Shown: positions 32,886 to 45,249 of the stretch, piece after piece
How positions within the stretch are numbered: the first letter of the stretch is position 1
Layout of the letters: each line of letters begins with the position of its first letter
Assembly: GCA_018340805.1 (NCBI GenBank)
Contig: JACMZG010000008.1
Location: 13,779,184 to 13,843,183, forward strand
DNA: 64,000 bases
Direction: 5' to 3'
Source: Microvelia longipes
Lineage: Eukaryota; Arthropoda; Insecta; Hemiptera; Veliidae
Notes under the pieces: generated by a model
Database searches by the model: none
What the model was told of the DNA's origin: nothing
Seen by the model: only the letters and a program-made list of their open reading frames with translations
Made by a program: the position numbers and the translations under genes

Positions 32886-35800
32886 CTGGTATAAAAACAG
32901 TTCTTCAATAAATACATTTTATAATTATTAATAAGTTTAGGTGGATAAGAATGCGTGTTAAAGGAAAACCAGTCTTTGTTGAGCTTTTTTTATATTCTTA
33001 TTTTCTGCTCCTCACACGTGGTGGTTTTCATTTCACTTTAATATACTAAAGATCAAAATAATAGAATACCTAAATTAATTCAGCAAATTGAATACTTTTC
33101 GTTTAACAAAACCCCTAAGAGGGATAAGATCCTGCTAGTCTACTCAAGATTTTCCTGCCTTTAAAAAAGCCAGAAACTCTTAAGGAAGAAAGGAATGTAT
33201 AAGTCTACTATCTAAGAATTGGTACAAAGATTAATCACTCAAGATCCCACAACAAAAATTTCTAGTATTTGAACACCAGGACTCAACCACTCAAAGGCAC
33301 AAACTTTCTGGTGTAGAGGTCTGTAAGCTAGGCTTATTTTCTAGGCAATTTGTGGTTTTTGCTCAACAATCCATTTCTCGCTTAAGTTTCTGTTGTACCT
33401 AATATCTTGGGCAGTAGCATTACTATATTTTACACAATTGTTTCTGGAATCTTCAAAGGAAATACACATATGCACCCCACAGGCCATACAAATCTATGGT
33501 CAGCATTCGAATATTGTCACTTTACAGCATTACACCGGCACATATAATACTGAGTTTTTCCTAATTTTAAATTTTTTAGCCAATTTCCTTTGAAATATCC
33601 GCCAAAATTTTGTAAAAATTAGTAATGCTACTACCCTGATTATAAGACATATACCGGACCTAACCAAGAAATGTATTATTGAGCAAAAAACCACAAGCAA
33701 AGAAAATTTGCCCAGCTTACAGACCTTTGTGCCAGATTTTTTTTGTAGTTATAAACTTATATTGTGTAATTATGACAATAAAAATTACCGCCAGTGCCAC
33801 TATTCAAACCTGGGATCCTGGTTTTGAGTAGTCTATTGACTCCAGACCAGTTTTACTTGATTTAGCACCCCCTAAAACGACACCCTACTTAAAATTACTG
33901 ACTGTAGTATTTAAGGTTTTCCACTTGGATATTTACCATAGTTTTTTTCAAATGTTTGGCCACTTAGAGTAGTCATATTGACTACGGAATGGTTTAATTC
34001 AATCAACCTACTTTTTTTTAATCAAGTAAAAAAATTTGTCATACTCCTGAACTTTGGTCCTGCCATGCGATACCCTTTCATTGGCATTTTTTTAAAGAAA
34101 ATTTGCTAAAATAATTCTAATAGTATGATACCTTTGAATCTTTTGATAAAACCAGGACTTGATAGCTAAATTGAATGTTTATCACAATCCAACCAAATGT
34201 TTTCAGATTTTTTTTAAGCAGAATTGTCTTAAATGTAATATGAAAAAAAAAAAATAATTACAGTTCATTGGCAGCTGCTAGTTGTAACATATCACCAACA
34301 CTAGTGTAAAACATGAAGAAAAGAAGATCATCTTTATACCTTGTAAGCTTGACTTGTGCCAATTTATCCCTACATAACATACAAATCACAAAATAAATAT
34401 AATACTTTTATCATTGAGCTATACATCAAAAATTTTAATAGCTACAAATATTAGACTCAATACAGTTTTGGTGACTTGATAAGACTTTTAAGAAAAACAA
34501 TTTAAAGATTATTATTTATTTTTCTTAATACAATCCAAAGATCATTTATTTTCTTTATCCAGGTAACAGAAGAGATATAAAACTTAAAAAGAATTATGTA
34601 TAATTTTAATAGCAATGAATCTATGGAACATCAAAAGTGGTATAGTAGATATCAAATGAGGTAAAAATACACCAAAAATAATATAATAGAACAGAAGCCT
34701 ATTTTTAACTTTTTCAGAAGAGAAAAAGTCACAAGTTTAATAAAAGATCTATTCTAGATATATCTATCAAGCATCTATGCTAGAGGTAAAAGAATAAATT
34801 AAACTCTTATACTAAATAGTCACTTGTCATGTAAGCAAGTCTTGTATCAAAAGCAGAATATAATAGGTGACAATAGATGGAGATAACAAATGTATACAAC
34901 AAATGATTAAGTTTATCTGGTAGAGATAAATATTTAAAAAAGAGGATTAAATCTTACTTGATAGAATGATTGATGATATACTCTGGAGGTACATGGTAGT
35001 CGATATCTTGAGCTCTACAAGGATGTTCAGCCCAGGGCCCTCCGAATGTAGGGTACAGATTATCTGGTGAGTTGAGATTGAGACCAAGTGCAGTGAGATC
35101 TTGTCCTAGAGCTAATGAGACGAGGTTAGGGTCTGTTTCTGCTGCTCTAATAAATGTTAATAACCCTACCATACCAAACTGATCCTTTACCATACTGTTT
35201 GGGATATTTGTTACTTTGCCTGAAAATATATTAAAAATTAATTAACAAAAATAATAGGAGGTAAAATTAACACAGATTGTAAATTACCAAGAATTACTTG
35301 TTGCAAGATAAACAGGAAACTTATCAAAATTAAAAGGAACTAAAATTTAGATTGAGCACTAACAGCTATAAAATTGACAATTAAGGTCATAACAATACCT
35401 AAATCATAAAATTAACTAAATTAGCTGAAATCTTGAATTCAGAAAGAAGTGGTGTAAATCCAAAGGGCACAATTTGGAACAATGTTTTATCCTGATATAA
35501 GGGTTGTATAAAAATTATATTACCTTCCAACCTCTGACTAAAACTATTCAGCACTTGTTGACAAATTTTTTTTACCTAGAACTTTAAAGGAGTCTTTGAC
35601 TTTTTGAAAGTATTTCCAAAGTTGAAAAATACTAAAAAATGATTATTTTACCGTTAGATTTTTTTAATTTGAAGCCTGAAGAGGGTAAAGTTTACCTGAA
35701 TCATTGCTTGTTCATTATTTTAAGTAATTTAGTCATAACTTAATGGAATGTTAAGCCTTTTTGTGAAATCCTATATTGTTTTATTTTAGGTCTTAGATGT

Positions 35801-38800
35801 CAACACAAACAGGAACAGAGCAGAAGAGGAAACTTAGTGATCCTCTTTAACTATTGATTAAAATTGGTGTTATAGATACTACTGACAACCTCTACCATAA
35901 ATCCCTCCAATAAACCTTTAAGGAATAATCATAATGAATATGTCAATTGCTAATGCTTTATGGCGCTGCTAGAATTTTGTAATTTTTAATTAAAAATACC
36001 TAACAGATTTGTTTATCTAGCAGTGTCTAAACTACTGGCATGATAAATGTGATCATTATTATTAAAGAAGATTAATAATAAAAACTAATAGGCGTACCAT
36101 CAGGAGAAGTTTGTATGCCCCTCTTTTGACTGTGTTTTTCTGAGCCAGGCGCCCTGATAGATGAAGTAGGTGTTGGTGCTGATAAGGATGTTGATGTTGG
36201 TTGTACTGATAAGGATTGTGAAGCTTGTAAAATACCATCGGAAGGATTAGATAATGACTGAGTAGGAGGACTAACAGTTCCACCACCTACCCTCTCAGCT
36301 TTCTCCGAACCCACTGCTCCGTGCAGACTGACCCCACTCACTACTTCCCCTGTGGAATTAGCACCTCCTCCAGTACCGGGTAATGCAGGAAAGTCTTCTG
36401 AACTCATGGTAAACTCACTGGACTCTGCCGTCGGTTGCTTGACCATACCGACTGCAGAAACAAACACTGGTATGAGAAACAACCAGCGACAAGTCAACAA
36501 ACAATATAAACAATATTCACAAACTTACCCCTCACCAAAACAAAATAAATAAATATCAATACACAGGAAACAATGTATAAAATCTTCAGAGAGAATAATA
36601 TATTTGAAACTTCAATTGACCAAAAAAGTGTTAATAACTGATGGTTATACTTTTCATCATACATATTTAAGGTGTGTAATGGTTCATGATTTTCTCTTTT
36701 AACAACAAATATTTTTAAACAGCATGAATGTAATAGAAATCATTACACAATTTAAAGGTGTGCTAATATTACATAAGTTATCAGAGAAGTAAATTTTAGC
36801 ATTAGCATAGTCTCAAATTCTCTTCTGAAAATTGTATTTACATATTATAAATGGAGAGTGGTTTTTAACCAGTGTAGTGCATCCAGCAAGTAATGTTTAC
36901 AGTCTATAAAAAAATTGTATACCCCCGAGTTTCAATACTTAAAACTTCTAAATAGGAAGTCCAATTTTAATTAAATAAGTTTACTTTGTTAGAATTTTAT
37001 ATTATCTAAAATGTATTTTTGTATTATTTTATTACTTATAATATAACACATGACTTAAGTCAATTGACAGCCCGCCAAAATCTCAATGCTTTCAACCCTC
37101 TTTTTTAACAAAAAAATCCATTCTTTTAATTAACAAAAAAAATTCCCTACTCTGGGAACACTGTAAGTCAGGTTATGTTTTGAATTTTATAATTTGTTTT
37201 TATTTGATATCGTATTTTTTTTTAATTTTTTAAAAATCATTTCTTTAATTTTTAAGCAGGAATATTGTTGTATCTTATAAATTTACCAACTAAGTGTTGC
37301 TTTAAAATTGTTCGGGAAGTATGAATTAAGCGAAGTTAAAGTTGTTAATTATGTAATGCAATAGATCATAATTGTTATATGATAAAATTTTATTTAAATC
37401 GTCAGCCATAATTACTTTTTTCCAAAAACAAACTGATTATTCATGTTATAGAAATCATATGACACAATATGCATTCATGACTTAAAACAGTCAAGACTGT
37501 CATCTATTAAAAGACATGGCATTTTCCAAAAAAACACTGGGGTCTTTTGGTTGACAGAACACAGACCCTGTACTCAAAAGCAAGAAATGCTTGAAAAATA
37601 CGTCAATGTCCAAGTGTCAAATATGGGGACTCAGATTGTATTACAACTCTGCACTAATTGGATGAATTAAACAGATTGGAATGAAACGAAACAAACAAAA
37701 AAAATCTCAATTCAAAAAGTTATTTATTACAAATTTTAGTGAGGACTCATAGCTTTTGAACATATAAAAAAAAGATCAATCATAGCTGAAGATAAAAAGA
37801 TCAAAATTTCACTAAAAATATTTATACACTAATAAAATTTGTTTATGGATTCGATAATAGAATGTGAAGATTTTTGTCAATTTTGATAAATAACTAGCGC
37901 CAAAGAGGGAAATAAGTTTGCTTGGCTTGTAAGGGTTCTTGTGAATCCTCCCTACTACGTACTCTCTCAACCAACTCACAGTACCTCATATTATAATAAA
38001 TGTTACAATAAACATTCGTAAAAATTATTTCCGTTCAAGAGAAAAAATATTGATACATAATTACATAACCAGGGGTCTACAATTTTTTTTTATAGACAGA
38101 AGTCTTGAATTTGGGGAAACTTGCTACAATATAAGTATTTATTGGAATGACAATATAAATATAATTTATTTAGAAATTTCACATTTACAAACAAAATAAT
38201 CAGTGGTGTAAATAGCAACTGAACCCAACCAGCAATAACCAATATTTTCATTTATTTAGGCCAACTCCACAAAGTGAGTGCTATTAGTTAATTAATCCTG
38301 ATTAAAATTAGATTTTCTCAGTCCAACAAAAACATACCATTGCTTTTATCCATTAGTAAGTCTAAATAAATAATATTTAAAATTGATTATAATGCAGGTG
38401 TTTTACTTTTTGGCTGACTATTAAGTAAAGAGAGAGTAAACTATGTAAGTAAAGTATTAAAACTTTAAGCAGGAAGGTTTCTACAGGGTTGACTACTTAG
38501 AAAAATTTGAAAAAATTACTATTTCTGGAGGTGAAACACCTATTGAAAATCGGTTAGAGCAGAAAAATCAACATTATTATCATTTATAATGACAGTCTGA
38601 AGGCTCATTCTAATTATTCACCCTTGTAGTTTAGTAACCTTTTTATATGTCCACCATACAATTATGGAAGTACTTCAATTGCAGTCGGACCTCTATATAA
38701 CGAACTTAAAGGTTCAAGTGAAAAAATTATATAGAAATTTCATTGTATAGAAATTGAAAAAATAAATAACTCTGTACTATTTTATGATATTTTAATGGAT

Positions 38801-41800
38801 ATATAGGATGAATAATAACCTCGCAGTTGCATATTCAGCAGTTTTCACTTTTATTAGCGGTCCTGTCACAGGCATATTTTAGTCCCTTAACATTGTCACC
38901 CACTGTAAGATTGCGTCATCAATGTCTTCGTACTTGCATACTCGAGATCTTTTTTTTTAAATCACCAATCGTTTTGTAAAACCTAAGTATAGATTTCCGA
39001 TTTTTTAAAATTGTTGATATAGAACTAGGAGCGGTTTTATACTTCAGAGACTAGTCTTTGTTTTTGACTCCATCGTCAGAATCTTTTAATAAATTGATTT
39101 TTTCAGAAAGGGACAGCGATTTCCGTTTTGACATTTTAATAAACTCGATTTACAAACAAATAAAAAGTTTCACAAACGAACTGGTCAGACCGAATACCAA
39201 ATTAAACCTGAAAGATTTTTAGTTCTATTCTATGTTAATCCTAATTTTATAGAAAATTGTACAGAAAGAGTTCGCAAAATTAGATAAGGCAGGACGAAAA
39301 TCAATAAATAATTGTTCTGGGAAATTACAGAAAAATAGAAGTGCCGTTTTGGTCAATTCCTTGAAAGTTTGCGGGTCTTGTCTTTATCTTTATTTCTGGA
39401 AATTTTGTTCGTTATATAGATATTTTTTTTCGTTAAATAGAAACACTTTTTAACACAAAATTCATGGGAACGTAAAAAAATTTGTTATTGTATAGAAGTT
39501 CGTTATATGGAGGTCCAACTGTACTTCCACATATTGGACCTTATTAAATAACATCATTTACTAGTAACTATGCTATCACTGTACCTACCATTACACATAT
39601 GTATAATATAATAGTAGATACATAGGCATTTAGGAACCTCAACCAAATTAAGCAGTTCTGCCAATGAAGCTTGTTTAGTTTAAAAATATTCCTTAAATTG
39701 CCTCTACTTTTTTTGGAATAAAATCTCTAGTAAGTCTTAGGCCCAATAGTGAATCCCATGTCTCTAATTTTCAGTTGAACCTGCTACTTATGTTAAAGAC
39801 GTTACAGTATGTTCAATTAAAAGCAGGAGATATAAGGGTAAAAAACGACCTCCCTCAAAGAAACATAAAAAATATTAATAAAATGTTAGAACAAATGTTT
39901 ACCATAAGGTTGTTTTCCAGGCATTGATGCTGAGGGTTGGGGCATGGAATCCCCTCGATTAGTTAAGGAAGGAAATTCTGATGGATCTAATAAAGGAGGT
40001 GTTGTGGCGTCACCACCAGCAAAAACAGAATGAAAATTAGTTAACTGAGAAGCACTAGAATATGCACTAGCTGTTCTACTGCCTGTACTTGAACCACCAG
40101 CACCCGTGCTCATAAAACTACTTCCCCCTCCTCCCACACTGTTCATACCTGAAGAACTCCTATAAAACAAACAAATGCAAGCATAAGAAATATATTTATA
40201 AATATTTATAAAATCATTTTTTTTAGAGACCACTTGGAACAAGAAGAAGCTGAGTGACATTCAACTAATTTTTAATTTTCATACTATGAAAATTAAATGA
40301 ATGGAATGGAAATTGAAATGAAAATTGAAATGAAAATTGAATGGAATGAAGATTCATTAGAAATAGATAGTTCAGATAAGGATTGATTTTTAGTTTTGTA
40401 TTTTTTATAGAAACTTGATCAACTTTTACAGTCTAGGAATTGCTTCTTAACTTAGGCTCAAACAAATTTCAGAATAAGATATTGCTTTTAACACGCACAA
40501 TGAATAACAAGATAATTTAGTTTTGTTTGGCAAGCTACTTGAAATAAGTAGGGTCTTTTGAAGCAATCTATCCAATAATGATTTGACAAGAAATTCATTG
40601 GTATTACAAAAAACATACAGCTTGTTACAAGAAATATAGGCATGGGACTTTTTAAAGAGTAATAAAAACAATTTAACAGTAACTATTATAAAGAAAGAAC
40701 CTCTTTAACTTACTCTGGCAGCTCTTCACTCATGACTTCAATTTTACTTATTTTAACTGGTTTAGTATGCACATTATGTTAAAACGACACATTTAAATTT
40801 TGTATTTCTTAAATGAAAATTATTCTAAAGAAAGCCATTGTAAAAAATGTCTCTTCATGGTACTAATTTGTGTTGAATATTGAACTAAAGCTAAAAAGAG
40901 CACATTCTATAAGATATAAACAAAAATTTAAAGTACTTGTCAATAATATTAACTGTCAATGTCACAACCCGAAGAATCATTTAAACTTTAATATGAACCA
41001 GCCTTAGAATCATACTATATACAGAAGGAGCATTACTGATTACAGCAAAGCCGGTAATGCTGCCACAGTAACAATATAAAATTTTCTTATAACAAAGTTG
41101 GCAATACTTTTGGTTGCTGAATTATTAAATTATATTTTTACTTAGTGCTAGATTATTCATTAAGTACTAAAATAAATATTAGTACATTATTTTTGAATCA
41201 TTTTAAATTATATTATAACATTTTTAATAAAAATATGTAAAAAGTAGTCCTTGTCAAGTTATTCTCATACTCTGTTAACTTTTTTGATATCTAAGACTGA
41301 ATTTATTAAATACTTAGCTGTTTTTTTCATTTATTATATTCTTCTTTAATGAACCTTATTCATTTATAGATATTTATGACATATTTATAAAATAATGTTT
41401 AGTTGTTTGGGTGGAACTGGTCATGTTTAGACCACCAGTGAACTGGCTTTTGTGTCATCAGTAGAATTATAAGTGTTAACGGTCCTATGCTCCTTTTATA
41501 CAAATATTATTCTAAGGAATCAGTCCTGTTCAGCTTAAATAAGAGAAAATTTGTAGTTGAATATTTTGCTGTTAATTTAGGAGCGGATCAGTCGATATGA
41601 CATTAGGACCCCAGTTTGATCAACTTATAACATTACTTGTAGTTAACATGATAAATAAAAAATAAAACAATATTCACATGTTAACAATTTCATTTGGGTC
41701 CGTTGGCTTTCATAATTTCCTATTGTAATATGTTTCTTTATTATATTTAATGTAAAATGTTAGCCGGCTAGTTAAATGTAAATTTAAAAATCTAGTTATA

Positions 41801-44800
41801 AATTTGATTAATAAATTAATTAATAACTATTCATGAATTGTTTATTATTATTAAATTAATTTGGAAAATTTTTCACAACTTGAATATTAATACTTGTAGT
41901 TAGTATATTAATAGTTGGATTATCTTAATAAAATATTTTTTGAAAGATTTTTAAATTTACAATTAACTAGCCGGCTTAACAGTTTACATTAAATAAAATA
42001 AAGAAACATATTACACAAGGAAATGATGAAAACTATATTGATATAGTTAATATACATTATATCTGAGACAAATTATATCTTTATTGATTGTAAAGTTGAT
42101 CAAAAAAATAAAGATTGTAATTACACAGAGAGCCAATTAAAACGTAAGGAATAGCCCTATGCTGCATAATATACCCAATCCTGGGTTTCTATTGGCCAAT
42201 GACAGATTTGGTACTTTCACATTCCATTAATTTAGAGGCGCATTTTTTTAAATTTGACATTAAAATGTAAACATAAAATAGCTAGATCTCTTTCTGTCGC
42301 ATCTCTATACTCTATGATATGAATATAAGATGTGTTACAGCAATAGTTAAATATAATCAACAAGTGACTTTACTCCTGAATTTCAGGCTGTCAAAATGTG
42401 TGGCAATGTCAAAAGAAGACATTTTAGATGCTAGGGCTACATTTAGCCAAGATAATAGAAATTTATATAGTGATTCAATTCGATGTAAACAAACCAAACG
42501 CAGTCAGAGGTAATAACCTGACTTTTTTATAAATGGCGTAACGTCATTGCAGGAATCGGCATAGGTGGCTTACATTGAAAATTATGAATAATTATCAGTT
42601 TTAGACAAAATAAACAAAAGATTTGGATCAAACTAGTACAAGATTGATTAATTTACTTAGAAATAATTCATTTTTACTCAACATTTTAGAGAAGTTAACA
42701 CATTTGTATGATTAAGTAGTTGTTTACGTTACATTTGTATTAGAAAATAACCTGTCAATTATTCATAAGCCTTGATAGCGTTGTGGATACGCATTTGCTT
42801 CTAATACAGGATATTACAGGTTCGAACCTCAGATCTTTCAATTACTTTTTGTTAAAAATATAAAATTTTGTAGCATAATTTTACTTTTCTTCATTTATAC
42901 CGTATGTATTTTATAGGAAAAGTATTTAGTACACAGGAAATGTGTTGTGTCTGCACTGAACATCTGAAACCAAGATTTACCTCATAAGTAGTTTTCCAAA
43001 GTTGTCTATCTGTATGTGTGAGTGTGCCTTACATCGGTAAGGCACACTCACACATACAGATAGACAACTCCTAGAGCATTTATGATATACAGTTAAAACT
43101 TGGTACAAAAATCAATATTTAGGTTTAGTTGTGCAATTTGGTAAAAAATGCTTTTGACATCAATATCGGGCAATAAGTTTAAAAAAAATTGGAAAAATGT
43201 GTCAATCTATACAACCGAAAATCAGTTAGACTCAGATAGAAATATTAAAAGATCAAAAATAAACTATAAATAGGTTTCGCCCCGACAGGGATTCGAAACC
43301 GACAACCTTAGAGATCCCGAGCGAACGCTATATCCACAGAGCCATGGAAGCTTACCAATGTAGGGTTGCAATAATTTATACATAAATATATAAAACAACA
43401 TTCTCTAGGTTAACCATAAAACATCACTTAATTGATTTCAAACACGTCTAAATGAAAATTGCCGTGTTAAATCTCAATTAATGTATCTTAAGGAATAATT
43501 TCTGAAAAATTCATTTATTAATTTTTTTCTTTTTTAAGTAGTAGTGTTCAAATTTGTTAGTATTATAATGTAAGTTGTCTATACTGATTCCTGCAATGAT
43601 GTCACCGCCAGTAATATAACCTAACATGTCAAAAAAATTTGCTTTCATTCATAAAAACCCTCCAATTGAATCACCATATAAACTCTTATCAGCTTGACAT
43701 TTAGCGAGTTACTCTAGAGAAGGTAATGCAAATGACACGTTGCCTGTCATTGATGAAGGTTATTTTATGTGACAGAAATTCCTTTAATTTAAAAAAATCG
43801 GGTACGGGGTATCTAATTTTTATCAGGTACTGCGGCTAAGCAAATACCCTAACTTAGCAAATCCTCATCTTATAGAATTTGCTAAGCTCATCCGAACCAC
43901 ATACATATTTATAACATAAAAGGATGCACTTTCAACCAATCGGATTATTTTTTTATTACAGACACACACATACAGACGGACAACTTAGTAAAAACCACTG
44001 AGGAGGTCCTAAAAACACCTGATATTGACAATTTAATCCTATCCTTTTGATTTTTGTAAGGGACAAATTAATGATTTGGTAAGTGTCACAAATACACTAT
44101 TCACAAAAGATAATTAGAGAAGATCAAAAGTTAAATAGTTAAAAGATTTTAACAGCAAGTGTTTAGTAAATTTAGCTGTACATGATCTATCGACATTATT
44201 ATTAGCCACTACAAAACAACCTTCAGAGAGAGAACCATTATCAAGTTTTTCTTGAGAAAATAGTTAGCTAGATAGAGGTACTATTAGGTCTCCTAATTCA
44301 TTATTTAATTATCCCTATAGACATTCTATAACACCTAGTTGTTTGACTTAGGGGTCAAATATAATATTGTTTCTAGAGCAAACAAGGGCCATTTAAATTT
44401 TAATCTGAAGAAACTTGATAGGTTTTGTCAACGAAGCATTATTTAATTATTATCTTAGGAGAAATATAAATATACTTATCCATACTTAAATATATAATCT
44501 TGTAATTTATTAAATTATTTTCCTCTCATAATGTTAAGTTTATTTTAAAAGTAAATAATTTAACAATTTTTTAACACTGAACTAAATCCTTAATGTTCTC
44601 TTTAAATACTTGGACCAACAATTAGGTATATTTAGTCTTTACTACAATTTGTTATTTTTGATATTCCTGTTGTTTTTAATGACACCGGTCAGATTCTTAT
44701 TTTAAATCTATTGTTATGTGTATTTGTATTACTTATATATTTTATGATTTTGTTCAATTGTGTATTGTTGCTTTGCTGTTATTGTTGTTTTTCATATTTT

Positions 44801-45249
44801 TAGCAAATTTTGGAAGAAAAAATGAGCTTAGAGGTTGGGGTCATGGAGGGGGTGGGGAAGTGCGGGGAGGTGAATTTTTTGGAAGGAACTCACTGATGAA
44901 GAATATATATTTATGTAAAAGGACGCAAATCCGTGTATTATTTAATAAATGAATTCTTCCACAGAACACAAAAAATATAACAAAGTTATTCTTACCAGTC
45001 TTGCATAACAGATCCTAGGACTTGTCGCCTCTCTGGAAAAGATCTTTGACCACCAAATAAAGCTCTATTTGGCATTATACTTCTATTAGGGGAAAGTTGT
45101 TGAGGTGTTGAGAAAGAGCTCCCCGAACCAGGGAACATGCCTGATGTTGGTGTCACATGACCAGAGAGAGAATTTGATCCAAAACCACCTCGATTCAGAC
45201 CTTGACTTGCTATACTCCGTGGTGGTTGTTGAAAATTCAAATTCGCCAT
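32660..45249 (-). CDS. CNOT2: CCR4-NOT transcription complex subunit 2 (CNOT2/Regena), whole gene
   Basis: Six coding exons, in coding order: 45,249-44,996; 40,159-39,903; 36,451-36,098; 35,219-34,958; 34,369-34,262; 32,885-32,660. Lengths 254, 257, 354, 262, 108 and 226 nt sum to 1,461 nt (486 aa plus TGA). All junctions are GT-AG and join split codons in frame. The product is a scaffold subunit of the cytoplasmic deadenylase complex (known for the family; human CNOT2 is 540 aa). The N-terminal half is Ser/Gly/Pro-rich with two FPSL/FPAL motifs. The C-terminal half is the NOT2/3/5 (NOT-box) domain that pairs with CNOT3 and docks on CNOT1. Regena is the fly name. Introns hold several mobile elements. 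Identification is secure; the 5' UTR exon is inferred. Confidence 0.95.
33300..34060. mobile_element. Element D-related foldback/SINE-like insertion in CNOT2 intron 5
   Basis: GTCTGTAAGCTAGGC, GTGGTTTTTGCTCAACAATCC and TTTCTCGCTTAAG (33,320-33,380) reappear inverted at 33,655-33,730. The right half (33,780-34,050) matches the left arm of the 12.8-14.3 kb element: a reverse B-box-like AAACCTGGGATCC, TAGCACCCCCTAAAACGAC and CCACTTAGAGTAGTCATATTG. The plus-strand frame at 33,393-33,593 lies inside it and is not a gene. Confidence 0.6.
34262..34369 (-). CDS. CNOT2: CNOT2 coding exon 5 (short, 108 nt)
   Basis: The acceptor is ATGTTATGTAG and the donor GTAATT. It encodes DKLAQVKLTRYKDDLLFF, then MFYTSVGDMLQLAAANEL. 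It corresponds to the DKLAAIKLGRYGEDLLF part of vertebrate CNOT2 and is needed to join exons 4 and 6: AA+G on one side and CT+G on the other restore Lys and Leu codons. It lies between frames that lack it and is easy to miss. Confidence 0.93.
34958..35219 (-). CDS. CNOT2: CNOT2 coding exon 4 (start of NOT-box)
   Basis: Acceptor TATTTTCAG. Encodes KVTNIPNSMVKDQFGMVG, FIRAAETDPNLV, LTALGLNLNSPDNLYPTF, RAQDIDYHVPPEY and ends SIK with AA before GTAAGA. This is the most conserved stretch of the family. Confidence 0.95.
36098..36451 (-). CDS. CNOT2: CNOT2 coding exon 3
   Basis: Acceptor TTTCTGCAG. Encodes GMVKQPTAESSEF, then SSEDFPALPGTGG (second FPAL motif), a Ser/Thr/Pro-rich linker, and SQKRGIQTSPDG, which leads into the NOT-box. 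The frame that runs past the donor (TPISFYY) is intron. Confidence 0.92.
38682..39521 (-). mobile_element. Deleted Tigger/pogo-like DNA transposon in CNOT2 intron 3
   Basis: The termini CAGTCGGACCTCTATATAAC and the inverted GTTATATGGAGGTCCAACTG fit the pogo/Tigger type. On the minus strand from 39,134 a frame reads MSKRKSLSLSEKINLLKDSD (CENP-B-type helix-turn-helix start) to a stop. Further on, APSSISTILKNRK and EDIDDAILQWV...NMPVTGPLI match the second DNA-binding domain in shifted frames. The DDE catalytic part is deleted. A clear TA duplication is seen only on the right side. Confidence 0.8.
39903..40159 (-). CDS. CNOT2: CNOT2 coding exon 2
   Basis: The acceptor TTTTATAG precedes GAGTTCTTCAGG. 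Ser/Gly-rich sequence leads to LLDPSEFPSLTNR, equivalent to the first FPAL motif of vertebrate CNOT2, and ends GKQPY with one base of the next codon. Confidence 0.9.
41003..41516. mobile_element. Inverted-repeat DNA transposon, copy 2 (CNOT2 intron 1)
   Basis: CTTAGAATCATACTATATAC, GAAGGAGCATTACTGATTAC and, at the other end, ATGCTCCTTTTATAC with ATATTATTCTAAG. It is the diverged partner of the element at 23,252-23,787, including AAAGTTGGCAATACTTNNGG inside. Confidence 0.8.
41708..42033. repeat. 326-bp foldback repeat in CNOT2 intron 1
   Basis: Left arm TTTCATAATTTCCTATTGTA, ATATGTTTCTTTATTATATT, TAGCCGGCTAGTTAAAT; right arm ATTAACTAGCCGGCTTAACA to CATATTACACAAGGAAATG, its inverse. Arms are about 90 bp around an AT-rich loop. 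Confidence 0.75.
42520..43660. mobile_element. Foldback element with inward-facing tRNA-like segments around an R1 piece
   Basis: GTCATTGCAGGAATCGGCAT (left) pairs with ATACTGATTCCTGCAATGAT (right). Each arm has a tRNA-like segment: plus strand 42,770-42,835 (TAGCGTTGTGG, B box GGTTCGAACCT), and minus strand 43,270-43,350 (TGGCTCTGTGG as A box, TTTCGAATCCC as a near-B box). The arms enclose an R1 copy (42,880-43,250). The architecture recalls element D at 12.8-14.3 kb but faces the other way. Confidence 0.6.
43000..43069. repeat. Perfect 33-bp-arm hairpin inserted in R1
   Basis: Left arm 43,000-43,032 (AGTTGTCTATCTGTATGTGT...), loop ATCG, right arm 43,037-43,069, with no mismatch. The left arm is ordinary R1 sequence; the right arm interrupts R1 between ATCG and CTCCTAG-type sequence, where other R1 copies run straight through. 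Confidence 0.95.
43790..44050 (-). repeat. R1 copy, minus strand
   Basis: AAAAATCGGGTACGGGGTATC start, GAATTTGCTAAGCTCATCC, CACATACAGACGGACAACTT, CCACTGAGGAGGTCCTAAAA and ACACCTGATATTG. Lies in CNOT2 intron 1. Confidence 0.65.
44837..44867 (+). other. Potential G-quadruplex in CNOT2 intron 1
   Basis: Four runs of at least four G (GGGG, GGGGG, GGGG, GGGG) with loops of about 7, 1 and 6 nt, which fits the usual G3+N1-7 rule. It is part of the R2 C-rich tail in inverted orientation (compare 1,318-1,350). It sits on the template strand of CNOT2, about 130 bp into intron 1. Confidence 0.6.
44996..45249 (-). CDS. CNOT2: CNOT2 coding exon 1
   Basis: Begins MANLNFQQPPRSIASQ and ends at VMQDW, whose TGG codon is split (TG before GTAAGA). 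Start choice: the ATG at 45,249 is ten bases after an AG acceptor (exon edge about 45,259, after TATTTAG), and no upstream in-frame Met lies within the exon. The segment is low complexity (Ser/Gly/Pro) with SPNRS and HVTPTSGMFPG, as in CNOT2 N-termini. Confidence 0.9.

Noticed and set aside
32886..32917. N-terminal start MYLLKNCFYTR for the last CNOT2 exon
   Set aside because: It lies upstream of the AG acceptor and is not part of the family sequence.
42770..43350. Functional tRNA genes
   Set aside because: A- and B-box-like motifs are present, but the acceptor and T stems do not pair properly. The segments lie in arms of a repeat, so they are SINE- or element-derived.
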